DNA of 64,000 nucleotides from Microbulbifer sp. HZ11 (GCF_000708675.1 NZ_JELR01000001.1:1054001-1118000), one strand, 5' to 3'. Shown: positions 17,699 to 26,782, counted from the first letter of the stretch. A program made the numbers and translations. The notes: generated from the letters alone by a model not told the origin.

Positions 17699-17724
17699 GA
17701 AAGGGTGCCGATGGCACCCTTTGG
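17699..17724 (-). terminator. Possible hairpin terminator after the small PA3496-like gene
   Basis: GGGTGCC-GAT-GGCACCC with AAA/TTT ends, 100 bases past the stop at 17824. The T-run is short (three), so termination efficiency is uncertain. Confidence 0.5.
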
Positions 17725-17823
17725 CGATCACTGCTCACTTAATGCACAATGCATTGAGGCAGGAAAAATTTATATTCCGGGCTGATCCCGGTGCGAGGTT
17801 TTGGCCTGAGATTCCAATCCCGG

Positions 17824-17997
17824 TCAGAAGTCGTACTGGTAATCCATCAACTCCCGCCGCAAGCGCATCTCTTCCAACCGGTCTTCAACCAGCCGACGTG
17901 CGTCGCGAGGGCTCTCTGGGGTATAGAGCAGACTCTCTTCAAGAGAGGAATCAGTTCCATCAAAATCCATGTCATTTTCGATAACGTTGCCGCTCAT
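17824..17997 (-). CDS. Small conserved acidic/basic protein, PA3496-family-like
   Basis: 57 residues from the ATG at 17997, which has GGAG seven bases upstream; a longer frame to 18096 is less likely. The acidic N-terminal half (NDMDFDGTDSSLEESLL) is followed by a basic helix, DARRLVEDRLEEMRLRREL, ending MDYQYDF. The helix resembles short proteins annotated as the PA3496 family in Pseudomonas-related genomes. No membrane segment; biochemical function unknown. Confidence 0.6.
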   Translation of the reverse strand: MSGNVIENDMDFDGTDSSLEESLLYTPESPRDARRLVEDRLEEMRLRRELMDYQYDF

Positions 17998-18492
17998 AGA
18001 AAACTCCACAATCTCGATCTGCCAGGGCAGAAACTCTTTGTCTGTTTTTGTTGTGCAATCGCAGATTAGCCAGCTCCGGCTTTTCCGGTCAAGCAACTTT
18101 TTCGCTACGCAGTAAGGTTTTTCCTGGGGTTACACCTGTCACCTGGATAGCACCTTCAGCACCGGGGAGACTGATCCTCCCCCCCCACCTGCTGGCGCCA
18201 AAATAACGACAAATTGTTACCAATTTGCGAAATTTTTCCGCAGTTTTCCCGGTGTCTGAAAACGCCCCGAAAGAGAGCAAACCGGTAACCGATTTGAACC
18301 GAAGCGTTACCCTAGGTGACAGTGTGAAAGCGGAGTGAAATTTGATCCGAGATTTGCAGAAACGCCCAACGCGGCAGCGTATTCAGAAAGGTCGATAGAG
18401 TCGGGCGCCATGACAGATACGACATCAGCCGCTAGAATGGCCCCGCCCGGCCGACCACTCCCTGTGGCGCACAGGCTGGCGACCTACAAAAC
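17998..18492. other. Intergenic region before tRNA-Arg
   Basis: About 500 bases without a convincing gene; two open frames here have no ribosome site or recognisable sequence. It contains the promoter region of the small gene on its left. A TAGAAT hexamer (18433-18438) may be the -10 of the tRNA-Arg promoter, but I see no clear -35. Repeated GGTAAC/GTTACC motifs (18217 and 18285-18310) are visible. Confidence 0.4.
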
Positions 18493-18568
18493 GCCCCCGT
18501 CGGTTAACAGGATAAACCACGGACCTCCTAAGTCCGCACTGCAGGTTCGAGTCCTGCCGGGGGCGCCA
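18493..18568 (+). tRNA. tRNA-Arg (anticodon CCT)
   Basis: 76 bases with encoded CCA. Acceptor GCCCCCG/CGGGGGC, anticodon stem CGGAC/GTCCG with loop CTCCTAA (anticodon CCT), T-arm GCAGG TTCGAGT CCTGC. It converges on the isoaspartyl peptidase gene, whose stop is 11 bases away. Confidence 0.95.
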
Positions 18569-18578
18569 AATCTTGTGG

Positions 18579-19619
18579 TCAGTCTTTTTCGAATATTCCG
18601 ATGACTGGCTTCTGACCTGCCACCCGACTCGCCCGATACATACCCTTGGTATTGAAGGTCAGCGCGATGTTGCCTTCCCCGTCCAGAACAATCACCCCGC
18701 CGGTACCGCCTACCGGTAACAGGATATCGTTGATCACCTCGCCCGCAGCCTGGGCCACGGACTTGCTTTGGTACTCTACCCGGCTACAGATATCTGCGGC
18801 GACGTTGTAGCGGATGAAGTATTCCCCGTGGCCGGTGGCGGAGACTGCGCAGGATTTGTTGTCGGCAAAGGTGCCGGCACCGATCACCGGGGAGTCGCCA
18901 ATGCGGCCGTAGCGTTTGGCGGTCATACCACCGGTAGAGGTGCCTGCTGCGAGGTTGCCCTCATTATCCAGGGCGACTGCGCCTACGGTGCCCATGCGGA
19001 AAGGTTCCGGCAGAGCTTCGACCGCGGCCCGGTAATCCTTGTCCTGCTTGTTTTCCTTATCCAGCTTTTCTTTGACCCTTTCCAGCTGCTGGCGGCGCTG
19101 TTCGGTGTCGAAGGTTTTATTGTCGACCATGGGCACGCCGCGGCTCTTGGCAAAGTCCTCCGCACCCTGCCCGGCCAACATCACAAAGGGAGAATCTTCC
19201 ATCACCATCCGCGCCAGGTTGATCGGGTTGGCAATATGCTTCACCCCGGCTACGGCGCCGGCCTGACGATCGCGGCCATCCATGATGGAGGCGTCCAGTT
19301 CGTGGGTGCCGTCGTAGGTGTAGACAGCACCCTTACCAGCGTTAAAGAGGGGAGAATCCTCAAGAATATTGATGGCGGCGACCACCGCATCCAGGCTGGA
19401 CCCGCCCTGCTCCAACACCCCGTAACCGGCATTCACGGCTTCTTCGAGCTTGGTGCGGTAAGCACGCTCTTTTTCCGGAGTCATGGACGCCTTCTCGATG
19501 GTGCCGGCACCCCCGTGAATGGCGATAGCAAATGGGGGAGCATCAGACGTTTCCGCCGTGGCCACAGTCCCCATCAGGCAGGAGCTGACCAAAAAACACT
19601 TAGCGAGCTGCAGCATCAT
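18579..19619 (-). CDS. Exported isoaspartyl peptidase / L-asparaginase (Ntn hydrolase)
   Basis: 346-residue plant-type asparaginase family enzyme, made as a precursor that cleaves itself to expose an N-terminal threonine; it splits isoaspartyl dipeptides or asparagine. Visible: signal peptide about 1-22 (ending ATAE), family start IHGGAGTI, GGSSLDAVVAAINILED, GAVYTYDGTHELDASIMDG, and the autocleavage/nucleophile motif MGTVGAVALD (Thr about 210) followed by STGGMTAKRYGRIGD and ATGHGEYFIR. A 25-residue Lys/Glu-rich stretch precedes the cleavage site. It lies 8 bases downstream of the dienelactone hydrolase-like gene and is probably cotranscribed. Confidence 0.92.
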   Translation of the reverse strand: MMLQLAKCFLVSSCLMGTVATAETSDAPPFAIAIHGGAGTIEKASMTPEKERAYRTKLEEAVNAGYGVLEQGGSSLDAVVAAINILEDSPLFNAGKGAVYTYDGTHELDASIMDGRDRQAGAVAGVKHIANPINLARMVMEDSPFVMLAGQGAEDFAKSRGVPMVDNKTFDTEQRRQQLERVKEKLDKENKQDKDYRAAVEALPEPFRMGTVGAVALDNEGNLAAGTSTGGMTAKRYGRIGDSPVIGAGTFADNKSCAVSATGHGEYFIRYNVAADICSRVEYQSKSVAQAAGEVINDILLPVGGTGGVIVLDGEGNIALTFNTKGMYRASRVAGQKPVIGIFEKD

Positions 19620-19627
19620 TCTGACCT

Positions 19628-20539
19628 CTAGCGGTTTTCCAAGCGGGCAAATAGGTTCAGCATTTCCTGCCAGGCACGCTCTGCCTGAGCCGGGTTATAC
19701 GCCATGGAATCCGGCGGGCACCAGCCGTGCATGGCGCCATCGTAGACTTCCACGGTGGCATCCACGCCCGCGGCCTTGAAGGCGTTACGCAGTTCGTCTT
19801 TCGCTTCGGGCTGACGCTCGTCGTCGTTTTCAGCAATGGCTACCAGGAAATTGGCTTTGATTTCCGGGATCAGGCGATGCGGACTGTCGGCAGCATCCGT
19901 CACCAGGCCGCCACCGTGGAAGGAGGCCCCAGCGCCAAAGCGGTCCGGCATGGCGGCGGCCAGGCGGAAGGTGTAGGAGCCGGTCATGCAGTAACCGGCG
20001 GTGCCGGCTTTTTTCTGGGGATCCACCGACGGCTGCTGATCCAGCCAGGCAATGAACGCCTTGCCGTCAGTAACACAGGTCGCAGGAGAAAGCGTGCCGG
20101 CGAGCTCGCGGCCTTTGGGGAATACCTCTTTGCGCAACTCCGGACCGATGATTTTTGCATCATCCGGTACTAATTGGCCTTTCATGGTGCGGTAGTAGGG
20201 GTTTACCACCAGGACCGAATAACCGGACTGCGCCAGGCGCTTGCCCATTTCACGGAATGCCGGGCGCATACCGAAAATATCCGGCCACAGTATTACCGCC
20301 GGGTGACGGCCTTCTGTCGGGTGTACGAAATAGCAGTCAGCCTCACCATCCGGTGTGGGTACCATGACCTTGCGCTCGACAACCTTGGCTCCATTCTGTG
20401 CGGATACGGACCAAGGCAGCAAGGCCAACAGTCCGGCACCAATCCCAAGGCGCCCAAACCCTCGGCGGCTTACCCCTTTACCAGACCCATGCTGCAAAAA
20501 ATAGGATTCGGCATCTTTGCTATTCAGCTCGTCACACAT
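19628..20539 (-). CDS. Tat-exported dienelactone hydrolase family protein
   Basis: 303-residue alpha/beta hydrolase. The N-terminus carries a twin-arginine signal, VSRRGFGRLGIGAGLLALL, so folded export to the periplasm is expected. Catalytic features: nucleophile GYCMTGS (Cys about 174 region), ENDDERQP for the acid, and MHGWCPPD for the His, as in dienelactone hydrolases. The natural substrate cannot be told from the sequence. Upstream gene of a two-gene unit with the isoaspartyl peptidase. Confidence 0.85.
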   Translation of the reverse strand: MCDELNSKDAESYFLQHGSGKGVSRRGFGRLGIGAGLLALLPWSVSAQNGAKVVERKVMVPTPDGEADCYFVHPTEGRHPAVILWPDIFGMRPAFREMGKRLAQSGYSVLVVNPYYRTMKGQLVPDDAKIIGPELRKEVFPKGRELAGTLSPATCVTDGKAFIAWLDQQPSVDPQKKAGTAGYCMTGSYTFRLAAAMPDRFGAGASFHGGGLVTDAADSPHRLIPEIKANFLVAIAENDDERQPEAKDELRNAFKAAGVDATVEVYDGAMHGWCPPDSMAYNPAQAERAWQEMLNLFARLENR

Positions 20540-20588
20540 AACCCACTCCTTTTATTGAATGAGCATGACCCTACTGGAAAAGCCGAAT

Positions 20589-22154
20589 TCAGTACAGATC
20601 CCTTCGGTAATGGCCATGATCAAGAAGTGAATCCACTTCCGCGTCCCCCAGCACTTGCCGCAGAGTGCGGTCCACGCCCGCGCCCATTCCCTCCCGATTC
20701 CCACATACATAAATGTCTGCACCGCGGGAAACGAAACCGTAAAGGTCCTGGGAATGGCGGGCGAGAAAATCCTGCACATATCCGGGTTCGCCGGACTCGC
20801 TCCGGGAGAAAACACGATCACAGCGGGAGAGCGTGCCCTGTGTCATCCAGGTATCAACTTCCTCCATCAGTGGGCGATCCGTTTTGGCACAACGCTCACC
20901 AAACACCATCCAGACGGGCCCGGCACTGCCCGGAGAAGCGGCCTGAGCGCTCCGCTCCGCTATTTGCGCGCGCAGGCCGGCGAGGCCGCTGCCGGCACCA
21001 ATCAACAATAAGGGACGACTGTGGTCCGGGGTGTGGCAACGGCTGTTTTCCCGCAAGCGACCGGCAAACAGCTCTCCGACCTCACAGAATTCAGTCAGCC
21101 AACCGGACCCCAGCCCCAGATTTCCCTGGCCATCGGACTGCTGTCGCACGATCAGCTTGAGCACTTTTTCAGAGTGGCTGGAAGCCACCGAGTACTCGCG
21201 CACCGGTAGCCGTGGAAACTCGGAGAAATCACCGCTCAGCAATTTTTCCCGATTGAAGCCACCACGCGGAAGCCAGCGCTCGCGCAACCATGCCTGCAAG
21301 GTCTGGCCGCGCTTACCAACAACTATCCACTCGTTGGCATCCAGCTGATGTTGTGCCAGCCACTCCGCAACCAATGCGCGGGGTTGGCGAGGCTGTAACT
21401 CAAAAATATCGCCGGCACGCCACTTTGGCCAGTCGCTGACCGCTCGCAGGGTAAGCTCGAAAAGTGGTTCGCCTGGGCTTCCGGAGTTCAACAGGGTACG
21501 CGCGGCCAGGCGCCACCAGACGCGCCGCTGCAGAGCCTCTTCCTTACCGGGGGAAACCGCCGCTGGCACCGGACGGAACCATTGGGGCATTGCACGGACA
21601 ACACTGCTGGGATCCCCCAGCGCACTATCGACTTTATGCAAGGGCTCCAGAGCCTTGGCACCCAGCTGTGCCATACCATCAAACATACGTTGTCCGAAGG
21701 CACAAAAGCGCTCGTAAGTACTGTCCCCCAGAGCAATTACGGAATAGGAAAGATGTGAGAGGTCCAGTGCCCCCACGCCAGCGCCGCTACGACTGGGATT
21801 TGCCAAGAATTTCCTGGCAAATCGCTGACCGTTATCTGGCGCTTCACCCTCACCATAAGTCGCCACGACAAACAACGCCTTGCGCGCGACCCGCAGCGTC
21901 TCCGAAGAAACCTGGCTGAGAGGCAATAGGGTAACCGCTCGTGATGCCCCGAGGTGATCTGCACTCTGACGCGCCAGTGTTGCGGCAGTTCCACTCTGGC
22001 TCGCATAGGCGATAAGAACATGCCCCTCTACCGGGTCTTGCTGACGGTGGGCGCGGGGTATTGCCCGGCGGTGGCGCAGGTACAGGTACGCCACCCATAG
22101 AAGCCAGAGCAGCGTGCAGCCCAAGGCAAGAGCAATGCGCTGATTCTCGGTCAC
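20589..22154 (-). CDS. Membrane-anchored flavodoxin/ferredoxin-reductase type flavoprotein
   Basis: 521 residues in the layout of sulfite reductase alpha / cytochrome P450 reductase: one N-terminal helix (ALALGCTLLWLLWVAYLYL), a flavodoxin domain binding FMN (AYASQSGTAATLA, VVATYGEGEAPDN, about 45-185), then FAD and NADPH-binding modules (REYSVASS, LIGAGSGLAGLRAQ, ending in an aromatic Tyr). It starts at GTG 22154 behind GGAG. It is last in a cluster with PepSY, DUF2271 and DUF4198 genes. That grouping, often linked to iron uptake, suggests that it supplies electrons for reducing iron or siderophore-bound iron; this role is inferred. Confidence 0.85.
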   Translation of the reverse strand: MTENQRIALALGCTLLWLLWVAYLYLRHRRAIPRAHRQQDPVEGHVLIAYASQSGTAATLARQSADHLGASRAVTLLPLSQVSSETLRVARKALFVVATYGEGEAPDNGQRFARKFLANPSRSGAGVGALDLSHLSYSVIALGDSTYERFCAFGQRMFDGMAQLGAKALEPLHKVDSALGDPSSVVRAMPQWFRPVPAAVSPGKEEALQRRVWWRLAARTLLNSGSPGEPLFELTLRAVSDWPKWRAGDIFELQPRQPRALVAEWLAQHQLDANEWIVVGKRGQTLQAWLRERWLPRGGFNREKLLSGDFSEFPRLPVREYSVASSHSEKVLKLIVRQQSDGQGNLGLGSGWLTEFCEVGELFAGRLRENSRCHTPDHSRPLLLIGAGSGLAGLRAQIAERSAQAASPGSAGPVWMVFGERCAKTDRPLMEEVDTWMTQGTLSRCDRVFSRSESGEPGYVQDFLARHSQDLYGFVSRGADIYVCGNREGMGAGVDRTLRQVLGDAEVDSLLDHGHYRRDLY

Positions 22155-22177
22155 TGGTTGGCTCCGTGGCTTTGGCT

Positions 22178-23008
22178 TTACAGGGGCAGCACTTCAAAAG
22201 TTGCAGAGTAGGAACCACTGCGCACAGTCGCCGGCGCCCTGGCTTTATCATCCTCGTATTCCGCTTCCATAAAGTACTGGCCAGCGCTCGGCCAGGTCAC
22301 ATTGAAACGACCTTCCGCGTCAGCCTTGACCTTGATTTCGTTTTGCGAATCGCGGTACCGGGAACCGCCGGGAATCAATACGATTTCGACGCCTTTTGCC
22401 GGTTCGCCATCGATCAGCATCTCAAAGCTGGCTTCCTCACCGGCGTAGAGATCGTTGGGGTGAGTAACCGGCACCAGTTCCAGGCCAACCCCTTCAGGCT
22501 TCAAGACATCGTTGGTCGGCGCGCCCGCGGTCACAAAAGTTTCAACCCGACGGGAGCTTTGGGTCACACGGAGATCCTTGGCATCCTTTGGCACCGCGGT
22601 CTCAAACTCGGCATCGTTGGCTTGCTGGCCACGCCCTGGCCACATCTTGCGTTTGCCCTCTGCATCTTTCCAGAAAGCGCGCAAACCGGAAGATGCAAGG
22701 CCAATTTTATAAGTACCTTCTTCTTTCAGCTGCACGTCGAAGGTAGAGCGATATTTACCACGGGACGCATTTTCCAGGGCTACGGTTTTGCCGTTGGGTG
22801 CCGTTGCGGTGACGGCGTCAACGCCCATCGCCACGTGATCCGGAAAGAAAATGGTATTGGAAACGGCTGCATCGAAGGTGACATAGGGGTCATCGCCAGA
22901 CAGCACGGTGCTGCTCGGTAGAATCCATACGCGGTGCGCCTCGGCCTGCATGGCAACACCAGCCGCCAACAGTCCAGCAACCAGTACACTTGCGAAATTC
23001 GATTTCAT
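22178..23008 (-). CDS. Periplasmic DUF4198 protein
   Basis: Exported protein of the DUF4198 family (related to NikM-like periplasmic metal-uptake components). I choose the ATG at 23008, which has AAGGA seven bases upstream, over the frame start at 23035. The signal peptide ends QAEAHR, leaving a mature N-terminus starting near HRVWILPSSTV, a typical DUF4198 beginning in which the His may bind metal. A C-terminal Ig-like repeat (about 185-275) includes AEGRFNVTWPSAGQYFMEA. It lies between the DUF2271 gene and the flavoreductase. Confidence 0.85.
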   Translation of the reverse strand: MKSNFASVLVAGLLAAGVAMQAEAHRVWILPSSTVLSGDDPYVTFDAAVSNTIFFPDHVAMGVDAVTATAPNGKTVALENASRGKYRSTFDVQLKEEGTYKIGLASSGLRAFWKDAEGKRKMWPGRGQQANDAEFETAVPKDAKDLRVTQSSRRVETFVTAGAPTNDVLKPEGVGLELVPVTHPNDLYAGEEASFEMLIDGEPAKGVEIVLIPGGSRYRDSQNEIKVKADAEGRFNVTWPSAGQYFMEAEYEDDKARAPATVRSGSYSATFEVLPL

Positions 23009-23076
23009 GGGTGTGTCCTTATCAGTATCGGTCATTTCAGATTCAGGTCAGATTTCGTCAGTCAGGGATGCCAGGA

Positions 23077-23610
23077 TCAGGGCTGCAGTGCGATGCGCAC
23101 CTGGCCCAGCTCTTCACTCCCTTTGACCGACAGCGGCAAGCTGGATTTTTCCAGTGGCCATGTCAGTGGAATTTCCACCAGCTCGCGACCACCAACTTCC
23201 CGAGCTGCCTCGACCCGCAGCCGGTATTTTCCCGGCGCCAGATCAGCCAGGTCACTGCCGTTGATGGATACTTCGAATGTATGCTCACCCGGACCGTAGG
23301 TAGCGGAAGTAATGCCATCTACCGGAACATCCAGAGAACGACCACCCCGACGCCACCACTGGCGCAGGTCTTTCAGCCATTTCTCGCCTTCGTTATTGCG
23401 CATTTCCACGTCGTACCACACGGCAATCTGGGTGGCACTGCGGGACTCGTCTTCCAGCCATACCGCCACATATGGCTTGTGGTATTCGGCCACGCTCAAT
23501 CGTGGGATTTCGATACTTACCTGCAGGTTCTCCGCCTGGGCGCCCATTGTCAGAAAAAGAGCACCCATGGCGGCCATGCCCGGGAGACTTTTGAACAGCT
23601 TTCTTTCCAT
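23077..23610 (-). CDS. Periplasmic DUF2271 protein
   Basis: 177-residue exported protein with signal peptide 1-26 (ending GAQA) and the DUF2271 pattern: IEIPRLSVAEYHKPYVAVWLED, WLKDLRQWWRRGG and a beta-rich C-terminal half (APGKYRLRVEAAREVGGREL). The function is unknown; this family is repeatedly found with PepSY membrane proteins and DUF4198 proteins. Second gene of the cluster, 20 bases after the PepSY gene. Confidence 0.85.
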   Translation of the reverse strand: MERKLFKSLPGMAAMGALFLTMGAQAENLQVSIEIPRLSVAEYHKPYVAVWLEDESRSATQIAVWYDVEMRNNEGEKWLKDLRQWWRRGGRSLDVPVDGITSATYGPGEHTFEVSINGSDLADLAPGKYRLRVEAAREVGGRELVEIPLTWPLEKSSLPLSVKGSEELGQVRIALQP

Positions 23611-23629
23611 GCTTATTCCAGTTTAATAA

Positions 23630-24349
23630 TCAGTGAATAAAAACAAGCGCGATGACCAGGGGAATCAGAACCCCCAGGGCAGTAATTGGCCAGGTAGAGA
23701 CCCGCCGGGAGGACTGCTGCCATAACAGCCAAAACCCGGTAAGGCAAAACACGATGCAGGCGACTGCAAAGAGATCCAGATACCAACGCCAGGCCGTACC
23801 GGTGTCTCGCCCCTTATGTAAGTCGTTAAAGTACGCGATCCAGCCGCGGTCGGTACTTTCGTAGATAAACTCCCCACTCTCAGTGTCCAGAGAAAACCAG
23901 GCGTCGCCGCCAGGGCGCGGCAGGGCCAGATAGAATTCTCCACCGTCCCACTCCCCGCGGCGCGCGCGCGGGATATGTATCTGATACTCCGCGGCAAGCC
24001 ACTTCTTCAACACACCCGGGAGAATCCGCTGCTCCCTTCCATCGCTGGCAAGGTTGCGTACCGCCTCGATCAGAGCATCTGGCACCTGCCCTTCATGGCT
24101 GACAATTTCTGGCGTCGACGGAATTTCAGCGGCGTGATTCAACGTGACCCCGGTGACGGCAAACAACAACATCCCCACAAGACAGACAGCAGAACTAATC
24201 CAGTGCCACTGTCGCACCGACCCAAGAGAAAAAGCCACGTTGGTTCCGCCCCCGAAACTACTTATTCTGTACCTGAAAGTTTTGCGCCACGCCAGAGGTT
24301 CTTCTGAGAAGCGCTGGTTATAGCGTTTGCGGCAATCTAGCCGAAACAC
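23630..24349 (-). CDS. PepSY-associated membrane protein
   Basis: 239 residues from a GTG at 24349, although a later GTG near residue 38 is possible because the first 35 residues are basic and unlike the family. Four features fit the PepSY-TM family: a first helix WHWISSAVCLVGMLLFAVTGVTLNHA, a periplasmic PepSY-like domain (residues about 70-175, DAWFSLDTESGEFIYESTDRG), the motif YFNDLHKGRDTG, and two C-terminal helices. Such proteins occur with siderophore receptors and ferric reductases. First gene of the four-gene cluster; a Fur-like site lies 17 bases upstream. Confidence 0.82.
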   Translation of the reverse strand: MFRLDCRKRYNQRFSEEPLAWRKTFRYRISSFGGGTNVAFSLGSVRQWHWISSAVCLVGMLLFAVTGVTLNHAAEIPSTPEIVSHEGQVPDALIEAVRNLASDGREQRILPGVLKKWLAAEYQIHIPRARRGEWDGGEFYLALPRPGGDAWFSLDTESGEFIYESTDRGWIAYFNDLHKGRDTGTAWRWYLDLFAVACIVFCLTGFWLLWQQSSRRVSTWPITALGVLIPLVIALVFIH

Positions 24350-24365
24350 GGGTGAGCAAACCAGG

Positions 24366-24384
24366 AATGATAATGTATCTCATT
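24366..24384. promoter_or_regulatory. Fur-box-like site upstream of the PepSY cluster
   Basis: AATGATAATGTATCTCATT, an imperfect 19-base inverted repeat resembling the Fur consensus (GATAATGATAATCATTATC). The position just before the first gene of a putative iron-related cluster supports iron repression, but the match is partial. Confidence 0.5.
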
Positions 24385-24584
24385 AACAACATCAAAGACT
24401 TCCACGGCTGCGAAAGGTAAAAATCTGTAAAGAAACGGGCGCACAACGTCCCACCGTCATGCGATATAACGAGACTGAACCGCGAAACGCCCGCAAGTTC
24501 TTAGCCGGAGCTGCGATTACTGTTTAAAATTCGCGCCCTTTGATTCCTACACCAACGTCAAACCCAACGGTCAAAGCGGTATCA

Positions 24585-25970
24585 ATGACTCAAAATTCAG
24601 TGCAACAGGCACATCCCACCTCCTCGCCCACACCCAAACCAACGGTACTTGCACTACTACCCCTATTACTATTCCTTGCATTGTTCGTTGGTGCTGGCCT
24701 CTGGTATCAGTGCCAGGGCGTTGAGATGGCCTTCTATCAGGTATCCGCACCAGTGGCGATTCTGCCGGCCATTGCCCTGGCGATCCTGCTCGCCCAGGGT
24801 TCCCTAAGCCGACGTATCGATACCTTTATCCAGGGTGTTGGTGACCCGACCATTATCACCATGGTGCTGATCTACCTGCTCGCCGGGGCCTTTGCCAGTG
24901 TGGCCAAGGCCGTTGGCGGTGTGGATGCCACGGTGAATTTTGGCTTGAGCGTTATTCCACCCACGCTGGTGCTGCCTGGGCTGTTTCTGATCACTGCCTT
25001 CGTGGCGACTGCCATGGGCACCTCCATGGGCACCATCGCCGCCATCGCGCCCATCGCGGTAGGCCTCAGCGATGCGACGGAGTTGCCGATGCTGCTCGCC
25101 ATCGGCACCGTGGTGGGCGGGGCCATGTTCGGTGACAACCTGTCGATTATTTCCGACACCACCATCGCCGCCACCCGCACTCAAGGGGTAAAGATGCGGG
25201 ATAAATTCCGCATGAACCTGCTGATCGCCCTGCCCGCCGCGGTGGTCGCATTGATCTGGCTGTACTTCTCCGGCACAACCGCGCAGGTAACGGCGCCGGG
25301 GGACTACGAACTGATTCGGGTGCTGCCCTATATCGTGGTGCTGGTACTGGCGGTCAGTGGCGTGAACGTACTGCTGGTACTGTTTATCGGGATTCTGCTG
25401 GCCGGTGCCATTGGAGCGGGATTGCAGCCGGACTATTCCATTGCGGCTCTGTCCAAGGATATTTACGCGGGCTATACCGGTATGCAGGAGATTCTGATTC
25501 TGTCGCTGATGATCGGCGGACTCGGCGCCCTGATGCACGCCGGTGGTGGACTGGCCTGGCTGGGCCGAGAGATCGACAGAATCAGCCAGCTTTGCAGCCG
25601 CGGTAAGCCCGGGCGCAAAACCGGCGAGCTGGGTATCAGCACCGCGGTGGCGCTGACCAATGTCTGTACCGCCAATAATACCGTGGCTATCTTGCTGACT
25701 GGGCAGCTCGCCAAAGATATGGCCAACCGCTACGGCGTGGATCCCCGTCGCAGCGCCAGCCTGCTGGATATTTATTCCTGCACCGTGCAGGGATTGCTAC
25801 CGTACGGTGCACAGATACTGCTGGCATCGTCTTTGGCAAAAGTCTCGCCGCTGGCATTGGCGGGCAGTATTCACTACTGCTGGCTGCTGGGGATCAGTGC
25901 GTTGATTTCCATTTTGACCGGGCTGTTCAGCAGCCGGTCTACAAAAAAGTCGGCCGCAGACAAAAACTAA
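24585..25970 (+). CDS. NhaC-family Na+/H+ antiporter
   Basis: Polytopic membrane protein, 461 residues from the ATG at 24585 (a TTG at 24540 in the same frame would add 15 Pro/Thr-rich residues). About 11 hydrophobic helices are visible. The family segments ATAMGTSMGTIAAIAPIAVG, GGAMFGDNLSIISDTTIAA and TNVCTANNTVAILLTGQLAK carry the conserved Asp, Ser and Asn residues of NhaC transporters. Inferred role: sodium-proton exchange at the inner membrane, fitting a marine organism; related amino-acid exchangers cannot be ruled out. No strong ribosome site is visible at either start. Confidence 0.85.
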   Translation: MTQNSVQQAHPTSSPTPKPTVLALLPLLLFLALFVGAGLWYQCQGVEMAFYQVSAPVAILPAIALAILLAQGSLSRRIDTFIQGVGDPTIITMVLIYLLAGAFASVAKAVGGVDATVNFGLSVIPPTLVLPGLFLITAFVATAMGTSMGTIAAIAPIAVGLSDATELPMLLAIGTVVGGAMFGDNLSIISDTTIAATRTQGVKMRDKFRMNLLIALPAAVVALIWLYFSGTTAQVTAPGDYELIRVLPYIVVLVLAVSGVNVLLVLFIGILLAGAIGAGLQPDYSIAALSKDIYAGYTGMQEILILSLMIGGLGALMHAGGGLAWLGREIDRISQLCSRGKPGRKTGELGISTAVALTNVCTANNTVAILLTGQLAKDMANRYGVDPRRSASLLDIYSCTVQGLLPYGAQILLASSLAKVSPLALAGSIHYCWLLGISALISILTGLFSSRSTKKSAADKN

Positions 25971-25974
25971 TTCG

Positions 25975-26682
25975 TTATCTTTGCTGACCAAACCAGCGCT
26001 GAATGGATTCAGCAAGCGCCTGCGGCTGCTCCAGCGGAATCATATGGCCGCATCCTTCGATCAGCTGAAGCTCGGCATTGGGAATTGCCACCGCCAGTTC
26101 TTCTGCTTCTTCCAGTGAGCGCAGGGCATCGTTTGCGCTGGCGATCACCAGTGTCGGGCAATCAATTGCTGGCGCCGGAACCTGAGAGCGATCCAGCGCC
26201 GATTGCGTTGCCAGTGCCCGGTAGCCCAAGCGGCGACTCATTTCCTTGATCCTCGCAACCAGAGCCTTGTCTGCGACATTATCCGGGTGCAGCGAATGGG
26301 CAATGGTGCTGTTGCTCAGTCCCCGGAATCGCTCCGGGGTTAGCGCCTGCACCGCCTGCATTTTCGTTTTCCTCTGCTGTGTGGTGTCGTCACGCAGCGA
26401 GCTGGCAACAAGCACCAACGCTTCCACCCGCTCCGGATAATCCGCAGCCAGCTGTCTGGCGATATAGCCACCGAGAGAGAATCCGATCAGGACAAATCGT
26501 TGCGGCAGGCGGTCGGCAATGTCGGTCGCCATATCGCGAATGGTTGGGCCGTCGCCGAGAGAAGCGGTATGAACACTCCAATCTCGGGGCAGATAATCCC
26601 GAAAGTCATCCCACAGTGTTTCATCCAGCATAAAACCGGGAATAAGGGCAATTGAGGCGGCGGTACTCACGGGATTCTCCAT
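25975..26682 (-). CDS. Alpha/beta hydrolase
   Basis: 235-residue cytoplasmic alpha/beta hydrolase: oxyanion region LIPGFMLDETLWDD, nucleophile elbow IGFSLGGYIA (Ser about 72), acid in VIASANDALRSLEEA, and catalytic His in IEGCGHMIPLEQPQ. It is a close type to BioH/MenH-like small esterases, but the substrate cannot be assigned. Its stop is four bases from the stop of the convergent antiporter gene. Confidence 0.85.
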   Translation of the reverse strand: MENPVSTAASIALIPGFMLDETLWDDFRDYLPRDWSVHTASLGDGPTIRDMATDIADRLPQRFVLIGFSLGGYIARQLAADYPERVEALVLVASSLRDDTTQQRKTKMQAVQALTPERFRGLSNSTIAHSLHPDNVADKALVARIKEMSRRLGYRALATQSALDRSQVPAPAIDCPTLVIASANDALRSLEEAEELAVAIPNAELQLIEGCGHMIPLEQPQALAESIQRWFGQQR

Positions 26683-26782
26683 TCAAAAAATTCAGTGTTT
26701 AGCAGGCTGCCGAAACACCCCTGGCGTGGTCTGAAGCGTGCAGCTGTTGTGTCTTGTCTCGACGGGCAGGTGGCCCCTAGAG

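Noticed and set aside
18335..18604. Plus-strand frame spanning tRNA-Arg
   Set aside because: Runs through the tRNA gene and has no recognisable protein features.
24804..25538. Minus-strand frame of 244 codons opposite the NhaC gene
   Set aside because: His/Gln-rich shadow of a membrane protein gene whose motifs are clear on the other strand.
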